Below, one piece after another: positions 16,444 through 24,713 of a stretch of DNA of 54,213 nt; the stretch's first letter is position 1; each line of letters begins with the position of its first letter. Both the position numbers and the translations under genes were made by a program. The stretch is from Singulisphaera sp. GP187. GTDB taxonomy: Bacteria; Planctomycetota; Planctomycetia; Gemmatales; Gemmataceae. The notes beneath the pieces were generated by a model. The model worked only from the letters and a program-made list of their open reading frames with translations. It had not been told where the DNA came from and did not search any database. The stretch covers positions 1 through 54,213 of the forward strand of contig CAMDQN010000028.1 in the NCBI GenBank assembly GCA_945905925.1, in the 5' to 3' direction.

Positions 16444-17160
16444 TCACTTCGGCTCTTTTCGTTCCTTCAGTTGCTCGACGGTGAACCCGTCGAACGTGGC
16501 AGCAGCGATCTGGTGCGTGGAGTGGGCGAAGAACACGCCCACCGTCACTTCGTCCGAAAAGTCCAGACCCTGTCGCGGAGTGTACGGCGTCGACCATTCC
16601 TTTCCGTCGAAACTGTGCGACACCGTGACGGCCTTGTCCTTGCGCGCGATCCGCAGATACGTGGACTTGCCCGCGGGAACCTGTGCCCGCGTGCTGCCCG
16701 ACCCACCGCCAGGGAACCACGTGTCGATCCACACCACACGCCTCAGGTCTTCCTGCACCATGTTGTTGAGTTTCTGGTGGTACTGGTACAGGTGCAACTC
16801 GATGCTGTAGCCGCCACCGGTGAGGGTCAGTCCGGCCCGGGTGCCCGGCCACGCGTCCTCGTGCTTGTTCTTCGGGTTCGGCGCTGCCGCGTCGGCCACC
16901 TTCACCATCACCTCGAAGTCGCCGGACACGGTGCGTGTCGCGCGCGGCATGTTCATGCCCTTGCCGTGGATGTACCCGCGGGCCGGTTGCCCGATCGTGC
17001 GCAGTGTGAGTTGCTTGCCGGCGAGTTCAAACTCGCCCACGCCGTCGGTCTTGCCCCAGAGTTTCGCGAGCAGTTCCTTCTCGGACGGCGGCGGCACCGG
17101 AGCCGCGACGACCACGGCAGCAACGGAAACGAGCGCGACGAGAACAGCAGCGCGAAGCAT
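16444..17160 (-). CDS. Secreted DUF1349-like (concanavalin A-fold) protein, copy A
   Basis: A 238-residue protein with signal peptide MLRAAVLVALVSVAAVVVAAP. It then has VSGDFEVMVKV, YLRIARKDKAVTVSHSFDGKEWS, EVTVGVFFAHSTHQIAAATFDGFTV, the order of strands in DUF1349/LamG-like jelly-roll domains. The start at 17160 is chosen by alignment with the adjacent paralogue and by a GAGG site upstream; another in-frame ATG exists 15 bases earlier. Ligand unknown, possibly carbohydrate. It lies 43 bases downstream of its paralogue. Confidence 0.82.
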   Translation of the reverse strand: MLRAAVLVALVSVAAVVVAAPVPPPSEKELLAKLWGKTDGVGEFELAGKQLTLRTIGQPARGYIHGKGMNMPRATRTVSGDFEVMVKVADAAAPNPKNKHEDAWPGTRAGLTLTGGGYSIELHLYQYHQKLNNMVQEDLRRVVWIDTWFPGGGSGSTRAQVPAGKSTYLRIARKDKAVTVSHSFDGKEWSTPYTPRQGLDFSDEVTVGVFFAHSTHQIAAATFDGFTVEQLKERKEPK

Positions 17161-17203
17161 GAAAGCGGGCCTCAAGGGTAGGTCCGTACGCGAGCACAGC
17201 GGA

Positions 17204-17917
17204 TCATTTCGCCTTGACGATCATGAACCCGTCGAACGTGGCGTGAGCGAACTGGTGCGTGGAGTGCGAGAAGAACACGCCGACAGTCACTTCATTGGGA
17301 AAGCCCATGTCGATGTTCTTGAACGGGTTGCTCGGGGTCGACCACTTGTTCCCGTCAGCGCTGTGCGACATCAGGATTTCCTTGTCCTTGCGGGTGAGCC
17401 GGATGTAGGTCGATTTGCCGTTTTCGGGCACCCCGGACGACCCGCCCGCGCCGCCGCGCGGGTACGACGCCTCGATCCGCAACATGCGTTGAAGGTTCTG
17501 GTTCGCAGCGCCGGGGAAACGCTGGTAAGACTGGCCCAGAGAGTAGCGAAAGATGGACGCTTCGCCCTGAACGTACAACCCGGCGTTCGTCTCGGCGGCC
17601 CCGGTGTCGTTCTTCGCGTCCTTGTTCGGTGCGGACGCGTCGAGCACGCAAACGGTAACCTCGAAGTCGCCGCGGACAACGTGTTTCGTGCGCGGTGCGG
17701 ACGGCCGCTGGCCCCACGCAAAGTCACGGTTCGGCCGACCAATAGTCGAACGTACCGTGAGTTGCTTGCCCGCCAACTCGAACTCGCCTTGACCCTCAGT
17801 TTGGCCCCAGAGTTTCGCGAGCAGTTCCTTCTCGGACGGCGGCGGAACCGGAGCCGCGACAACACCGGTGGCCGCGACAGCGGCAACGAACGCGACGATG
17901 GCAGCGGCGCGGAGCAT
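17204..17917 (-). CDS. Secreted DUF1349-like (concanavalin A-fold) protein, copy B
   Basis: A 237-residue paralogue of the neighbouring gene: both share a signal peptide followed by APVPPPSEKELLAKLWG and FELAGKQLT. The core shows VRGDFEVTVCV, YIRLTRKDKEILMSHSADGNKWS and VTVGVFFSHSTHQFAHATFDGFM. The middle segment has diverged. The pair arose by tandem duplication and is probably co-transcribed. The start at 17917 is the first Met with a signal peptide; longer in-frame sequence upstream is not conserved with copy A. Confidence 0.82.
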   Translation of the reverse strand: MLRAAAIVAFVAAVAATGVVAAPVPPPSEKELLAKLWGQTEGQGEFELAGKQLTVRSTIGRPNRDFAWGQRPSAPRTKHVVRGDFEVTVCVLDASAPNKDAKNDTGAAETNAGLYVQGEASIFRYSLGQSYQRFPGAANQNLQRMLRIEASYPRGGAGGSSGVPENGKSTYIRLTRKDKEILMSHSADGNKWSTPSNPFKNIDMGFPNEVTVGVFFSHSTHQFAHATFDGFMIVKAK

Positions 17918-18048
17918 GGATGTGGGTCTCAAGGGGGGCAATACGCGAGCGTAGCGGAACGGCAGTACCGTTGGACACGAGGACGCACGACGCAAGTACG
18001 TCGCGTCGTCGAGTTGAACGAGCCACCGCGCCGGGCGGTCTTCTCCAG

Positions 18049-18229
18049 TTAGGCCAGGCGATCGCGGGCTTCGCGCCCACCGTCTTGAAGCGCGGCGACC
18101 CGCACACGGAGACGCACAATTTCCGCGCGCGGGTCGTGATCTTGGAGCCAGTCGACGTAAACGAGCTTCGCCGTGTGGTCATCCGAGTTCGTCTTGATCG
18201 CGGACAGGAACGCTTGCTCCCTCGGTCAC
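18049..18229 (-). pseudogene. Frameshifted TIGR02996 domain mini-protein
   Basis: Reading from a GTG at 18229, the first codons give V-T-E and then leave frame because of one extra G in GAGGGAG (about 18219-18221). In the next frame the sequence continues QAFLSAIKTNSDDHTAKL, VYVDWLQDHDPRAEIVRLR, and stops at TAA 18049-18051. That is the planctomycete TIGR02996 domain (consensus FL-x-AI ... LVYADWLEE-x-D-PRAE). It follows the DUF1501 stop by 12 bases. Either a recent pseudogene, a programmed shift or a base-calling error in a G run. Confidence 0.7.
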
Positions 18230-18241
18230 CGCGAACCTCGC

Positions 18242-19567
18242 TCAGTACAGTTTGTCGATCGGCAACACGCCACCCGGGAGGATCGGGCTCGGGCGGTTCG
18301 ACACGTCGTAAACCATCGCGTGCGGGTCCAGACCCAGGTTCTTGTACACCGTCGCCAGGACGTTCGCGTAGGGAATCGGCTCGTCCTTCGCCTCGCCCGC
18401 GGCGCTGTCCGTGCTACCGATGGTCTGGCCGGTCTTCATCCCGCCACCGCTGAGCAGCGCGAAGTTCACGCGTGCCCAGTGGTCGCGGCCCGCGTCCTTG
18501 TTGATCTTCGGCGTGCGCCCGAACTCGCCCCACACGCACACCGTCACGTCGTTCTCGAGGCCCCGCGCGTAGATGTCTTCGACCAGCGCCGACACGCCGG
18601 TGTCGAACAGCGGCAGGTGGTTCTTCAGGTACTTGAAGTTGCCGCCGTGCGTGTCCCAGAAGCCGTAAGCCACCGTGACGACGCGGCAGCCCGCTTCAAC
18701 CAGCCGGCGGGCCATCAGTAGTTGGTCGTTCCACTGCGGGGCGCCGTCGCCGAGATGTTTCGGTGAACCCTTCCCGTACCGCTCGCGAGTGCGGTCGGGT
18801 TCCTTCGTCACGTCGAGCGCTTCCACGAGTTTGCTGGACGTGAGCACGTCGAACGCGCGGTCGTGGAACGTGTCGGCGCTGATGCTGTTCGTCTGACCGC
18901 TCGCCTTGCGGAACACGTCCATCTTTTCGAGCAGCGCCCGGCGGTCCTTGAGTTCGTCCGGCGTGACCGCGAGGTTCTTCATCACCGCGAGTTCGTCGCC
19001 ATCGACCTTCGCGGGTGCGGCGCTGCGGCCGAGGTTCGCGGGGCCGGGCGAGTTGTACGGCTTGTGTTGCATCGTCGGCGACAGATCGACGAACGCGGGC
19101 ACGGTCGGGTCGGTCTGCCCCTGCATCCGGGCGACGACACTTCCGAAGTGCGGCTTGTTCTCGCGCTTCGCCGCGTCCATCGTCGTGGCGGTCATGCTCT
19201 GCCACGAACTGTGTTCGTCGCGCTGCCCGACTAGCGAGCGGATCACCGCGAGTTTGTCGGCGCACTTCGCAAGCTTCGGCACGTGTTCGCCGAACTGAAT
19301 CCCGGTGACGTTCGTCGCGATGGGTTTGAACTCGCCTTTAAGTTCGGCCGGACCGTTCGGCTTCAGGTCGAACGTGTCTTGGTGCGCCATCCCGCCCGAG
19401 AGATAGACCATGATGACTGACTTGTGACTCTTCTTCCCGCTCGCAGCCTCGGCACGCATCAGTTGCGGTAGTGTGAGGCCACCGACGCCGAGCGCGCCGA
19501 CCTTGAGGAACGACCGGCGCGAGAGGCCGTCGCAGTATCGAGCCTGGTTACCGTAAACGGTCAACAT
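18242..19567 (-). CDS. DUF1501 domain protein with Tat signal
   Basis: A 441-residue protein carrying a twin-arginine signal near residues 17-35 (SRRSFLKVGALGVGGLTLPQ), implying export in folded form. It has the DUF1501 landmarks VIMVYLSGGMAHQDTFD, LAVIRSLVGQRDEHS, AGCRVVTVAYGFWDTHGGNF and VTVCVWGEFGRTPKINKDAGRDHW. The fold is sulfatase/alkaline-phosphatase-like. Planctomycetes usually pair DUF1501 genes with DUF1549/DUF1553 cytochrome-like partners; none is present here. The role is unknown. Confidence 0.93.
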   Translation of the reverse strand: MLTVYGNQARYCDGLSRRSFLKVGALGVGGLTLPQLMRAEAASGKKSHKSVIMVYLSGGMAHQDTFDLKPNGPAELKGEFKPIATNVTGIQFGEHVPKLAKCADKLAVIRSLVGQRDEHSSWQSMTATTMDAAKRENKPHFGSVVARMQGQTDPTVPAFVDLSPTMQHKPYNSPGPANLGRSAAPAKVDGDELAVMKNLAVTPDELKDRRALLEKMDVFRKASGQTNSISADTFHDRAFDVLTSSKLVEALDVTKEPDRTRERYGKGSPKHLGDGAPQWNDQLLMARRLVEAGCRVVTVAYGFWDTHGGNFKYLKNHLPLFDTGVSALVEDIYARGLENDVTVCVWGEFGRTPKINKDAGRDHWARVNFALLSGGGMKTGQTIGSTDSAAGEAKDEPIPYANVLATVYKNLGLDPHAMVYDVSNRPSPILPGGVLPIDKLY

Positions 19568-19828
19568 GGACTAAACTCCGTTGCGGAGTGAGAAGGTGGG
19601 ATTACGGTGGGAGTGCAGTGATAGAATATACCGCGCCCCGGTGCGGCACGCGACCCGAATCCGGGAGAACTGGCCGGTGCCGCACCAGAGTCAAAGAGTG
19701 GTTCGCGTGAAATGCTCGGGGCACTGCACGATAGTGTCCGGACGCGTAGGTTTGGTGTAGGAGCCACACGAACCGGTTGAAACGGATGCCGGACACGTTT
19801 CGGCAACTGACCGGGATCAGGTGGTGAC

Positions 19829-20029
19829 CTACTTGCGCTGCACGTGCCTGGTGGGGTATGTCAGCCACTCCGACAAGGACCACACGTGATCCGTCAACCC
19901 GGCGGCCATCGCCGAGGTCTGCTTCTGCCACCGACGGTCCTCGCCCTTCACACGCAGGGTCCGAACCAGCCAGCAGAAGTTGTAACTGAAGTCACAGTTT
20001 AGCAGAGACGGACTACTACTTTGGAACAC
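19829..20029 (-). pseudogene. C-terminal remnant of a DDE transposase
   Basis: The minus-strand frame reads YNFCWLVRTLRVKG followed by SAMAAGLTDHVWSLSEWLT, which resembles the conserved tail of IS1-type and related transposases (Y-N-F-C-R ... TPAMAAGLTDHVWSL-x-E). The catalytic part is missing and the N-terminal side is unrelated. The rest of the roughly 500-base gap (19568-20072) shows no gene. It marks an old insertion site between the DUF1501 gene and the decarboxylase pair. Confidence 0.55.
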
Positions 20030-20072
20030 CGCTTCCCGGTATTATTCGCTGTGTGTCAAACCGAGAGGCGTG

Positions 20073-20555
20073 ATGCTCGACCCCAGCGACATCGTATCGG
20101 CCCTCGAAGCGGCCGGGTTTACTCATCTCGTGTGGATTCCCGACAGCCACCTCGGGACGTGGGAACCTGCGCTCCGCAGTTCGCGCCTCGCGCCTATTCG
20201 CGTGTGCCGCGAGGGCGAAGCCGTGGCGATCGCGGCCGGGTTGCTGCTCGGCGGCGCGAAACCGCTGGTCGCGATCCAGTGTACCGGGTTCTTCGAGGCC
20301 GGTGACGCGGTGCGGAACGTCGCGCACGACATGAAGTTGTCACTGAAGCTCATCATCGGCGTGCGGAGCGAGCGAGCCGCCCGCGCCGGCAAGAGCGGCG
20401 ACAACTGCCCGAAGTTCGCCGAGAAACTGGTTCAGGCGTGGGAACTGCCACACACGCGGTTCGACCCAGCCGAAGGCGACGCGACGCAACTCGTGACCGC
20501 GCTGAATACGCTCGCGATGTCCGTGACTGCGTCCGCAATCCTCTGGGCCGAGTGA
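20073..20555 (+). CDS. ThDP decarboxylase alpha subunit (sulfopyruvate/phosphonopyruvate decarboxylase type)
   Basis: A 160-residue PYR-type domain of a ThDP enzyme. It starts MLDPSDIVSALEAAGFTHLV, and CREGEAVAIAAGLLLGG supplies the conserved glutamate that activates the cofactor. It has the split, two-gene architecture of ComD/ComE sulfopyruvate decarboxylase and of phosphonopyruvate decarboxylase relatives. A GTG immediately upstream (20070) is an alternative start; GAGAGG precedes both. Its stop overlaps a GTG in frame with the beta subunit, indicating translational coupling. The true 2-oxoacid substrate is not determined by sequence. Confidence 0.8.
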   Translation: MLDPSDIVSALEAAGFTHLVWIPDSHLGTWEPALRSSRLAPIRVCREGEAVAIAAGLLLGGAKPLVAIQCTGFFEAGDAVRNVAHDMKLSLKLIIGVRSERAARAGKSGDNCPKFAEKLVQAWELPHTRFDPAEGDATQLVTALNTLAMSVTASAILWAE

Positions 20556-20560
20556 ACACC

Positions 20561-21127
20561 ATGATGACTCATCGCGACGCGCTCGAAGTGCTGGCCTGCG
20601 TGCGTGGCGAACAGGTTGTCGTCACGACGATGGGTTCGGTCGCGATCTGGCCGCAGTTGTCCGATTCGCCGCTCGACTTCCACTACTTGCCGTCGAGCAT
20701 GGGGCAGGGTGTGCCGCTCGGCCTCGGATTATGCTTCAGCCAACCGGGACGCGGTGTGATCGTGCTGACCGGCGACGGTGGGTTGCTCATGAACCTCGGC
20801 TGCCTCGTCACCGCGGCGCAGTTTCGGGTGCCGCTGTACATCGTGCTGATCGACAACGGGCTTTACGAAGTGACCGGCGGGCAGGCCGTCGCGAACGCGA
20901 GTCACACCGACTTCGCCACGATCGCGAGGGGCGCGGGAATTCCGCGTGTGTATGACTGCGGTTCGCGCGCCGAATGGGAAACGGTCGCGGGGGAGGCGAT
21001 CACCGGGAGCGGGCCGGTGTTCGTGTGCTTGAAGGTGCAGGGCGAACTCGGCAAGCCTACCCCGACCGCGCCGCGCCCGATGGCCGAACAGGTTGCCCGG
21101 TTACGCTCGGCGCTCGGCGCGGTTTAG
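20561..21127 (+). CDS. ThDP decarboxylase beta subunit (sulfopyruvate/phosphonopyruvate decarboxylase type)
   Basis: A 188-residue PP-domain partner of the preceding gene. It contains the ThDP/Mg motif, GDGGLLMNLGCLVTAAQFRV ending before VLIDN, and the preceding LPSSMGQGVPLGLGL typical of ComE-like subunits. GTG at 20552 is an alternative start overlapping the alpha stop; the ATG at 20561 is chosen. There are no other coenzyme M or phosphonate genes in view, so a role in these pathways is only suggested. Confidence 0.82.
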   Translation: MMTHRDALEVLACVRGEQVVVTTMGSVAIWPQLSDSPLDFHYLPSSMGQGVPLGLGLCFSQPGRGVIVLTGDGGLLMNLGCLVTAAQFRVPLYIVLIDNGLYEVTGGQAVANASHTDFATIARGAGIPRVYDCGSRAEWETVAGEAITGSGPVFVCLKVQGELGKPTPTAPRPMAEQVARLRSALGAV

Positions 21128-21141
21128 CGCGAAGACCAACT

Positions 21142-22401
21142 TCACTTTGTGGCCCACACCGGGGCGGTGACGTGGCCGTTCGCGGCGAGCGCGCGGGCGC
21201 TCACTTGCAACACGCGAAGGAATCCTTCGCTGTCCGCATGGTCGAACGTGCCGATCGCTTCCATGCTCGCGTTCGCTTCGGAGTACATCTGGTGCGGCAC
21301 ACCTTCCGCCGACTCGAACTCCGCACGGCCCTTGTACAGCTTTAACTTGATCGTGCCGGTCGCGAGTTTGCTGATCGGTGCCAGCGCCGAACGCGCCATG
21401 TGTGTGGCAAGATCGAAGCCGTAACCCTGGTAGATTTGCTTCGCGACGAACAGCGAGAGTTGGTCGAACAGTTCGCGCCCGCGGCGGTCGAGTACGAGTT
21501 GCAGCAGGAACGCATACGCGCTGCCGAGCAACTCCATGCCAGGCGCTTCGTACACGCCGCGCGACTTGATGCCCACGAAACGATTCTCGACGAGGTGCGT
21601 CGCGATGCCGACCGCGTGCTTGCCGCCGAGCGCGTTCGCGGTCTGAATCGCTTCAAACGCAGTCGTCTTCTTGCCATTAATGGCGACCGGACGGCCCGCC
21701 TCGAACTTCACGCTCACGGTTTCGGGCACGTCGGGCGCGTCCTTCGGCAGTACGCCCATGCCCGGCGTGACGAACCACGGTTCCGTCGTGAGGTATTCGA
21801 GCTTCCCGGCTTCGTGCGTGAGACCGAGCAGGTTCGCGTCGGTGGAATAGGGCGCGTTCTTGCTCGCTTTGATGGGCAGCTTGTGCGAATTGCAGTAGTC
21901 GATCATCTCGGAGCGGCCCGGGAACTTCGCGAGGAACGCTCGGTCTCGCCACGGTGCGTACACGGTCACTTCGGGCGCGAGCATGTTGGTACACAACTGG
22001 AACCGCACCTGATCGTTGCCGCGCCCGGTGGCCCCGTGGCTGAGCACGGTCGCGCCGCGCTTCCGCATTTCGGGGATCATCCCGGCGACGATCACGTGCC
22101 GGCCGATGCCGGTGGTGTTCCAGTACGCGCCTTCGTAGCGCGCCTGAAACTGAATCACTTCGATGCCGCTCTCCGCGATCATCTCGTGAAGTGGAATCGC
22201 GACGTAATCGGCGGCGCCGCAGGCTCGCATTCGCGTTTCGATTTCGTCGAAGTTGGATTCGTCGGGCTGCGCGATGTCGGCGGTGAAGCAGACGACGGTC
22301 ACGCCGTTTTCGGTGAGCCACTTGGTAACGGTGCAGGAGTCGAGGCCGCCGCTCGCGGCGAACGCAACGGTCTGGCCCTTCAGGTCGGCAACGGTAGTCA
22401 T
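21142..22401 (-). CDS. argG: Argininosuccinate synthase
   Basis: Ligates citrulline and aspartate with ATP cleavage to AMP in arginine synthesis. The 419-residue sequence shows the PP-loop VAFAASGGLDSCTVTKWL, the CFTADIAQPDE segment and GATGRGNDQVRFQL. The start at 22401 has an AGAGGA site 7 bases upstream. It is convergent with the decarboxylase pair (14-base gap) and divergent from the JAMM peptidase gene, with about 70 bases for both promoters. Confidence 0.95.
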   Translation of the reverse strand: MTTVADLKGQTVAFAASGGLDSCTVTKWLTENGVTVVCFTADIAQPDESNFDEIETRMRACGAADYVAIPLHEMIAESGIEVIQFQARYEGAYWNTTGIGRHVIVAGMIPEMRKRGATVLSHGATGRGNDQVRFQLCTNMLAPEVTVYAPWRDRAFLAKFPGRSEMIDYCNSHKLPIKASKNAPYSTDANLLGLTHEAGKLEYLTTEPWFVTPGMGVLPKDAPDVPETVSVKFEAGRPVAINGKKTTAFEAIQTANALGGKHAVGIATHLVENRFVGIKSRGVYEAPGMELLGSAYAFLLQLVLDRRGRELFDQLSLFVAKQIYQGYGFDLATHMARSALAPISKLATGTIKLKLYKGRAEFESAEGVPHQMYSEANASMEAIGTFDHADSEGFLRVLQVSARALAANGHVTAPVWATK

Positions 22402-22470
22402 GGTGTTCCTCTGTGGTTTGCGATGAATAGGATTACGGAACCCGACCCGCGTTGCACACTCGCCGCACTC

Positions 22471-22905
22471 ATGCCATCATTCACCCGCCTCGCTATCCCC
22501 GACTTGCTCCTCGAAGAGGTCATCGAACACGCGCGCGAAGACGCGCCCATCGAGTGTTGCGGGTTGCTCGCGGGCCACATCTCCGAAAGCGTTGGCGTCG
22601 TGACAACGCGCTTCGCCATCGCGAACGAGCTGCGGAGCCGGTCGGACTACCTGACGGAACCGCGCGGAATGTTCCTCGCGTTCCGCGCGATGCGCGAAAG
22701 CGGCTTGGAATTGCTGGCGATCTACCATTCGCATCCGACATCGGAACCGGTGCCGAGCCTCCGCGACATCGACGGTAACACCTACGGCGAGAGCGTCGTT
22801 CACCTGATCGTTGGGCTTGGCGGCGAGAAAGCAGATGCGCGCGGTTGGTGGCTCACGGAGACCGGCTCCCGTGAGGCGGTCGTGGTCGCCGCGGGACTTG
22901 TCTAG
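22471..22905 (+). CDS. JAMM/MPN+ metallopeptidase (Mov34/PAD-1 family)
   Basis: A 144-residue zinc isopeptidase-like protein. All JAMM ligands are present: an upstream glutamate in APIECCGLLAG and the H-x-H-x7-S-x2-D motif as HSHPTSEPVPSLRD. Bacterial stand-alone JAMM proteins remove sulfur-carrier or ubiquitin-like tags, as in the CysO-cysteine system. No ubiquitin-like or thiS/moaD-type gene is adjacent. An ATG at 22423 is an alternative start, but family similarity begins at 22471. It could be co-transcribed with gcvT. Confidence 0.85.
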   Translation: MPSFTRLAIPDLLLEEVIEHAREDAPIECCGLLAGHISESVGVVTTRFAIANELRSRSDYLTEPRGMFLAFRAMRESGLELLAIYHSHPTSEPVPSLRDIDGNTYGESVVHLIVGLGGEKADARGWWLTETGSREAVVVAAGLV

Positions 22906-22986
22906 ATTTCAGTTCGCGACGGGCTACGATAATCCCGGCAGGGGCGGTTCCACGTCGGGGCCGCCCCGCGTTCGTTTTCCATTCGC

Positions 22987-23032
22987 GGCCCGCGCAGCCC
23001 GCTGTGGTCCGCCACAGCGGGCTGCGCGGGCC
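22987..23032. repeat. Perfect 21-bp hairpin in the gcvT leader
   Basis: GGCCCGCGCAGCCCGCTGTGG (22987-23007) pairs exactly with 23012-23032 around a TCCG loop. The gcvT GGAG site starts one base after the stem and the GTG start is 12 bases away, so the hairpin may influence translation initiation or terminate the upstream JAMM transcript. Confidence 0.9.
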
Positions 23033-23043
23033 GGAGTGCTCAC

Positions 23044-24126
23044 GTGTCGAACCTTCGCACCCCGCTGTTCCAGTGGCACGTCGATCACAAGGCCCGCATG
23101 GTGCCGTTCGGCGGGTGGGAGATGCCGGTTCAGTACGCGGGCATCGGGCCGGAACACAAAGCGGTCCGCTCCGCCGCCGGGCTGTTCGACATCTCGCACA
23201 TGGCCCGCGTCAGCCTCGGCGGACCCGCCGCGCTCGCACTCCTCGAACGCATCTTCACCAACTCCGTCGCCACGATGAAGGACGGACAGGTTCGCTACGG
23301 TCTCGTGTGCGAGGACGACGGCGGCATCCTCGACGACGTCCTCGTGTACCGCTGGCCGGACGGGTTCGCAGCCGTCATCAACGCGAGCAACCGCGAGAAG
23401 ATCCTCACGTGGATCGAATCGCAGAGCGACGGTCTTTACGCCGAAGTTCGGGATCAGACGCTCGACACGACGATGATCGCGGTGCAGGGGCCGAAGTCGG
23501 TAGAACTGGTCGCGGGGATGTTCGCGGACGACGTGAGCGGGCTGAAGTACTACTACGCGACGCCTTCGCGATACAAGGACAAACCGTGCGTGGTCAGTCG
23601 TACCGGGTACACCGGCGAGGACGGCTTCGAGGTGATCGTGCCCAACGCGCTCGGCGTGGCGCTGTGGGAAGAGTTCATCGCGAAAGGCGTGGTGCCGTGC
23701 GGGTTGGGTTCGCGCGACACGCTCAGGCTCGAAGCCGCGATGCCGCTCTACGGCCACGAGCTGAACGAAACCATCGACCCGATTCACGCCGGGCTTTCGT
23801 GGGCGGTGAAGTTCGATAAAGGCGACTTCATTGGAAAAGCCGCGATTCAGAAGGCGACCGCCGACACGACAAAGCCAGTTCGCGTCGGATTGGAGATCGA
23901 AGGCAAGCGCGCCGCGCGCGAAGGGTGCGCGATCACGGATGCGGACAACGCGCAAGTTGGCACCGTGACGAGCGGAAGCCTGTGTCCGTGGCTCGACAAA
24001 TCGCTGGCGATGGGGTATGTGAACCCGCAGTTCGCGTCGGTCGGCTCCGCGCTCGATATCGATGTTCGCGGCACCAAACTTCCCGCGACCGTCGTGCCGC
24101 TGCCGTTCTACAAGCGAAAGAAATGA
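23044..24126 (+). CDS. gcvT: Glycine cleavage system aminomethyltransferase (T protein)
   Basis: Takes the aminomethyl group from lipoyl-GcvH and passes the one-carbon unit to tetrahydrofolate, releasing ammonia. The 360 residues show HKARMVPFGGWEMPVQY, the GLFDISHMARV motif, SRTGYTGEDGFEV and CGLGSRDTLRLEAAMPLYGHEL. The GTG start has GGAG 7 bases upstream. It is the first gene of the gcvT-H-PA-(two extra genes)-PB run, all on the plus strand. Confidence 0.95.
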   Translation: MSNLRTPLFQWHVDHKARMVPFGGWEMPVQYAGIGPEHKAVRSAAGLFDISHMARVSLGGPAALALLERIFTNSVATMKDGQVRYGLVCEDDGGILDDVLVYRWPDGFAAVINASNREKILTWIESQSDGLYAEVRDQTLDTTMIAVQGPKSVELVAGMFADDVSGLKYYYATPSRYKDKPCVVSRTGYTGEDGFEVIVPNALGVALWEEFIAKGVVPCGLGSRDTLRLEAAMPLYGHELNETIDPIHAGLSWAVKFDKGDFIGKAAIQKATADTTKPVRVGLEIEGKRAAREGCAITDADNAQVGTVTSGSLCPWLDKSLAMGYVNPQFASVGSALDIDVRGTKLPATVVPLPFYKRKK

Positions 24127-24156
24127 CCGTTCTGCTCATCATCTGTTTCGGTTCAA

Positions 24157-24182
24157 CAGGGGGCTAACGCCCCCCGCTCGCC
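24157..24182. repeat. Single arm of a GGGGGCTTACGCCCCCC repeat
   Basis: CAGGGGGCTAACGCCCCCCGCTCGCC lies between gcvT and gcvH, just before the gcvH ribosome-binding site. It matches the right arm of the inverted repeat inside the E2 gene (50088-50113) except for one base, and is itself a short hairpin. Two copies 26 kb apart point to a dispersed repeat family. Confidence 0.8.
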
Positions 24183-24193
24183 AGGAGAGATTC

Positions 24194-24601
24194 ATGTCGA
24201 ACCCATCGAATCTGCGGTATGCGGCCACGCACGAGTGGGCCAGGCAAGACGGCGACGTCATCACGGTCGGCGTGACCGCGTTCGCCATCGAGCAACTCAC
24301 CGAGCCGACCTACTTGGAACTGCCCGCGGTCGGCGCGGCGCTGGCGGCAGGCGACAAGTTCGGCATCATCGAGTCGTACAAGTCCACATCGGACCTGTAC
24401 TCGCCGGTGGCCGGCACCGTCATCGAACGCAACGAGCCGCTCGTTGACGACGGCAAGCGCAAAGGCGATCCGAAACCCGTGAACGACGACGCGTTCGGCG
24501 CCGGCTGGATGGTGAAGATCAAGCTCGCGCCGGGCGCGACGCTCGATCACCTGCTCACCGCCGAGCAGTACGACCAACAACTCGCGTCCGAAGGACACTG
24601 A
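24194..24601 (+). CDS. gcvH: Glycine cleavage system H protein
   Basis: The lipoyl carrier shuttling the aminomethyl group between P, T and L proteins. The 135-residue sequence has the lipoylation region FGIIESYKSTSDLYSPVAG with the modified lysine, and GAGWMVKIKL near the end. The start at 24194 follows AGGAGAG. Confidence 0.94.
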   Translation: MSNPSNLRYAATHEWARQDGDVITVGVTAFAIEQLTEPTYLELPAVGAALAAGDKFGIIESYKSTSDLYSPVAGTVIERNEPLVDDGKRKGDPKPVNDDAFGAGWMVKIKLAPGATLDHLLTAEQYDQQLASEGH

Positions 24602-24612
24602 CCGCTGCGCGG

Positions 24613-24691
24613 AAATTCGAAACAGGAAGCACGAAATCCGAAACAAGAGTTCGGTGCTTCTTTCGGATTTCGCGCTTCCTATTTCGAATTT
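24613..24691. repeat. Inverted repeat between gcvH and gcvPA
   Basis: Arms 24613-24643 and 24661-24691 match over 29 of 31 bases with a 17-base spacer. The units (AAATTCGAA, GGAAGCACGAAAT) are those of the repeat at 7611-7732, so the two are diverged copies of one family. It sits inside an operon and may attenuate or stabilise the distal message. Confidence 0.88.
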
Positions 24692-24713
24692 GCCCGACGC
24701 AAGGAGGGTTGAC

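Noticed and set aside
19602-19931. Minus-strand open frame in the DUF1501-decarboxylase gap
   Set aside because: It overlaps the transposase tail in another frame and shows no family resemblance or ribosome-binding site.
21400-22470. A 501-codon plus-strand frame running into the JAMM gene
   Set aside because: Its first 350 codons are the antisense of argG; only the part from 22471 has family motifs.
22906-23043. Possible glycine riboswitch upstream of gcvT
   Set aside because: Only a simple 21-bp hairpin is visible; the tandem aptamer core of glycine riboswitches was not recognised and the space is too short.
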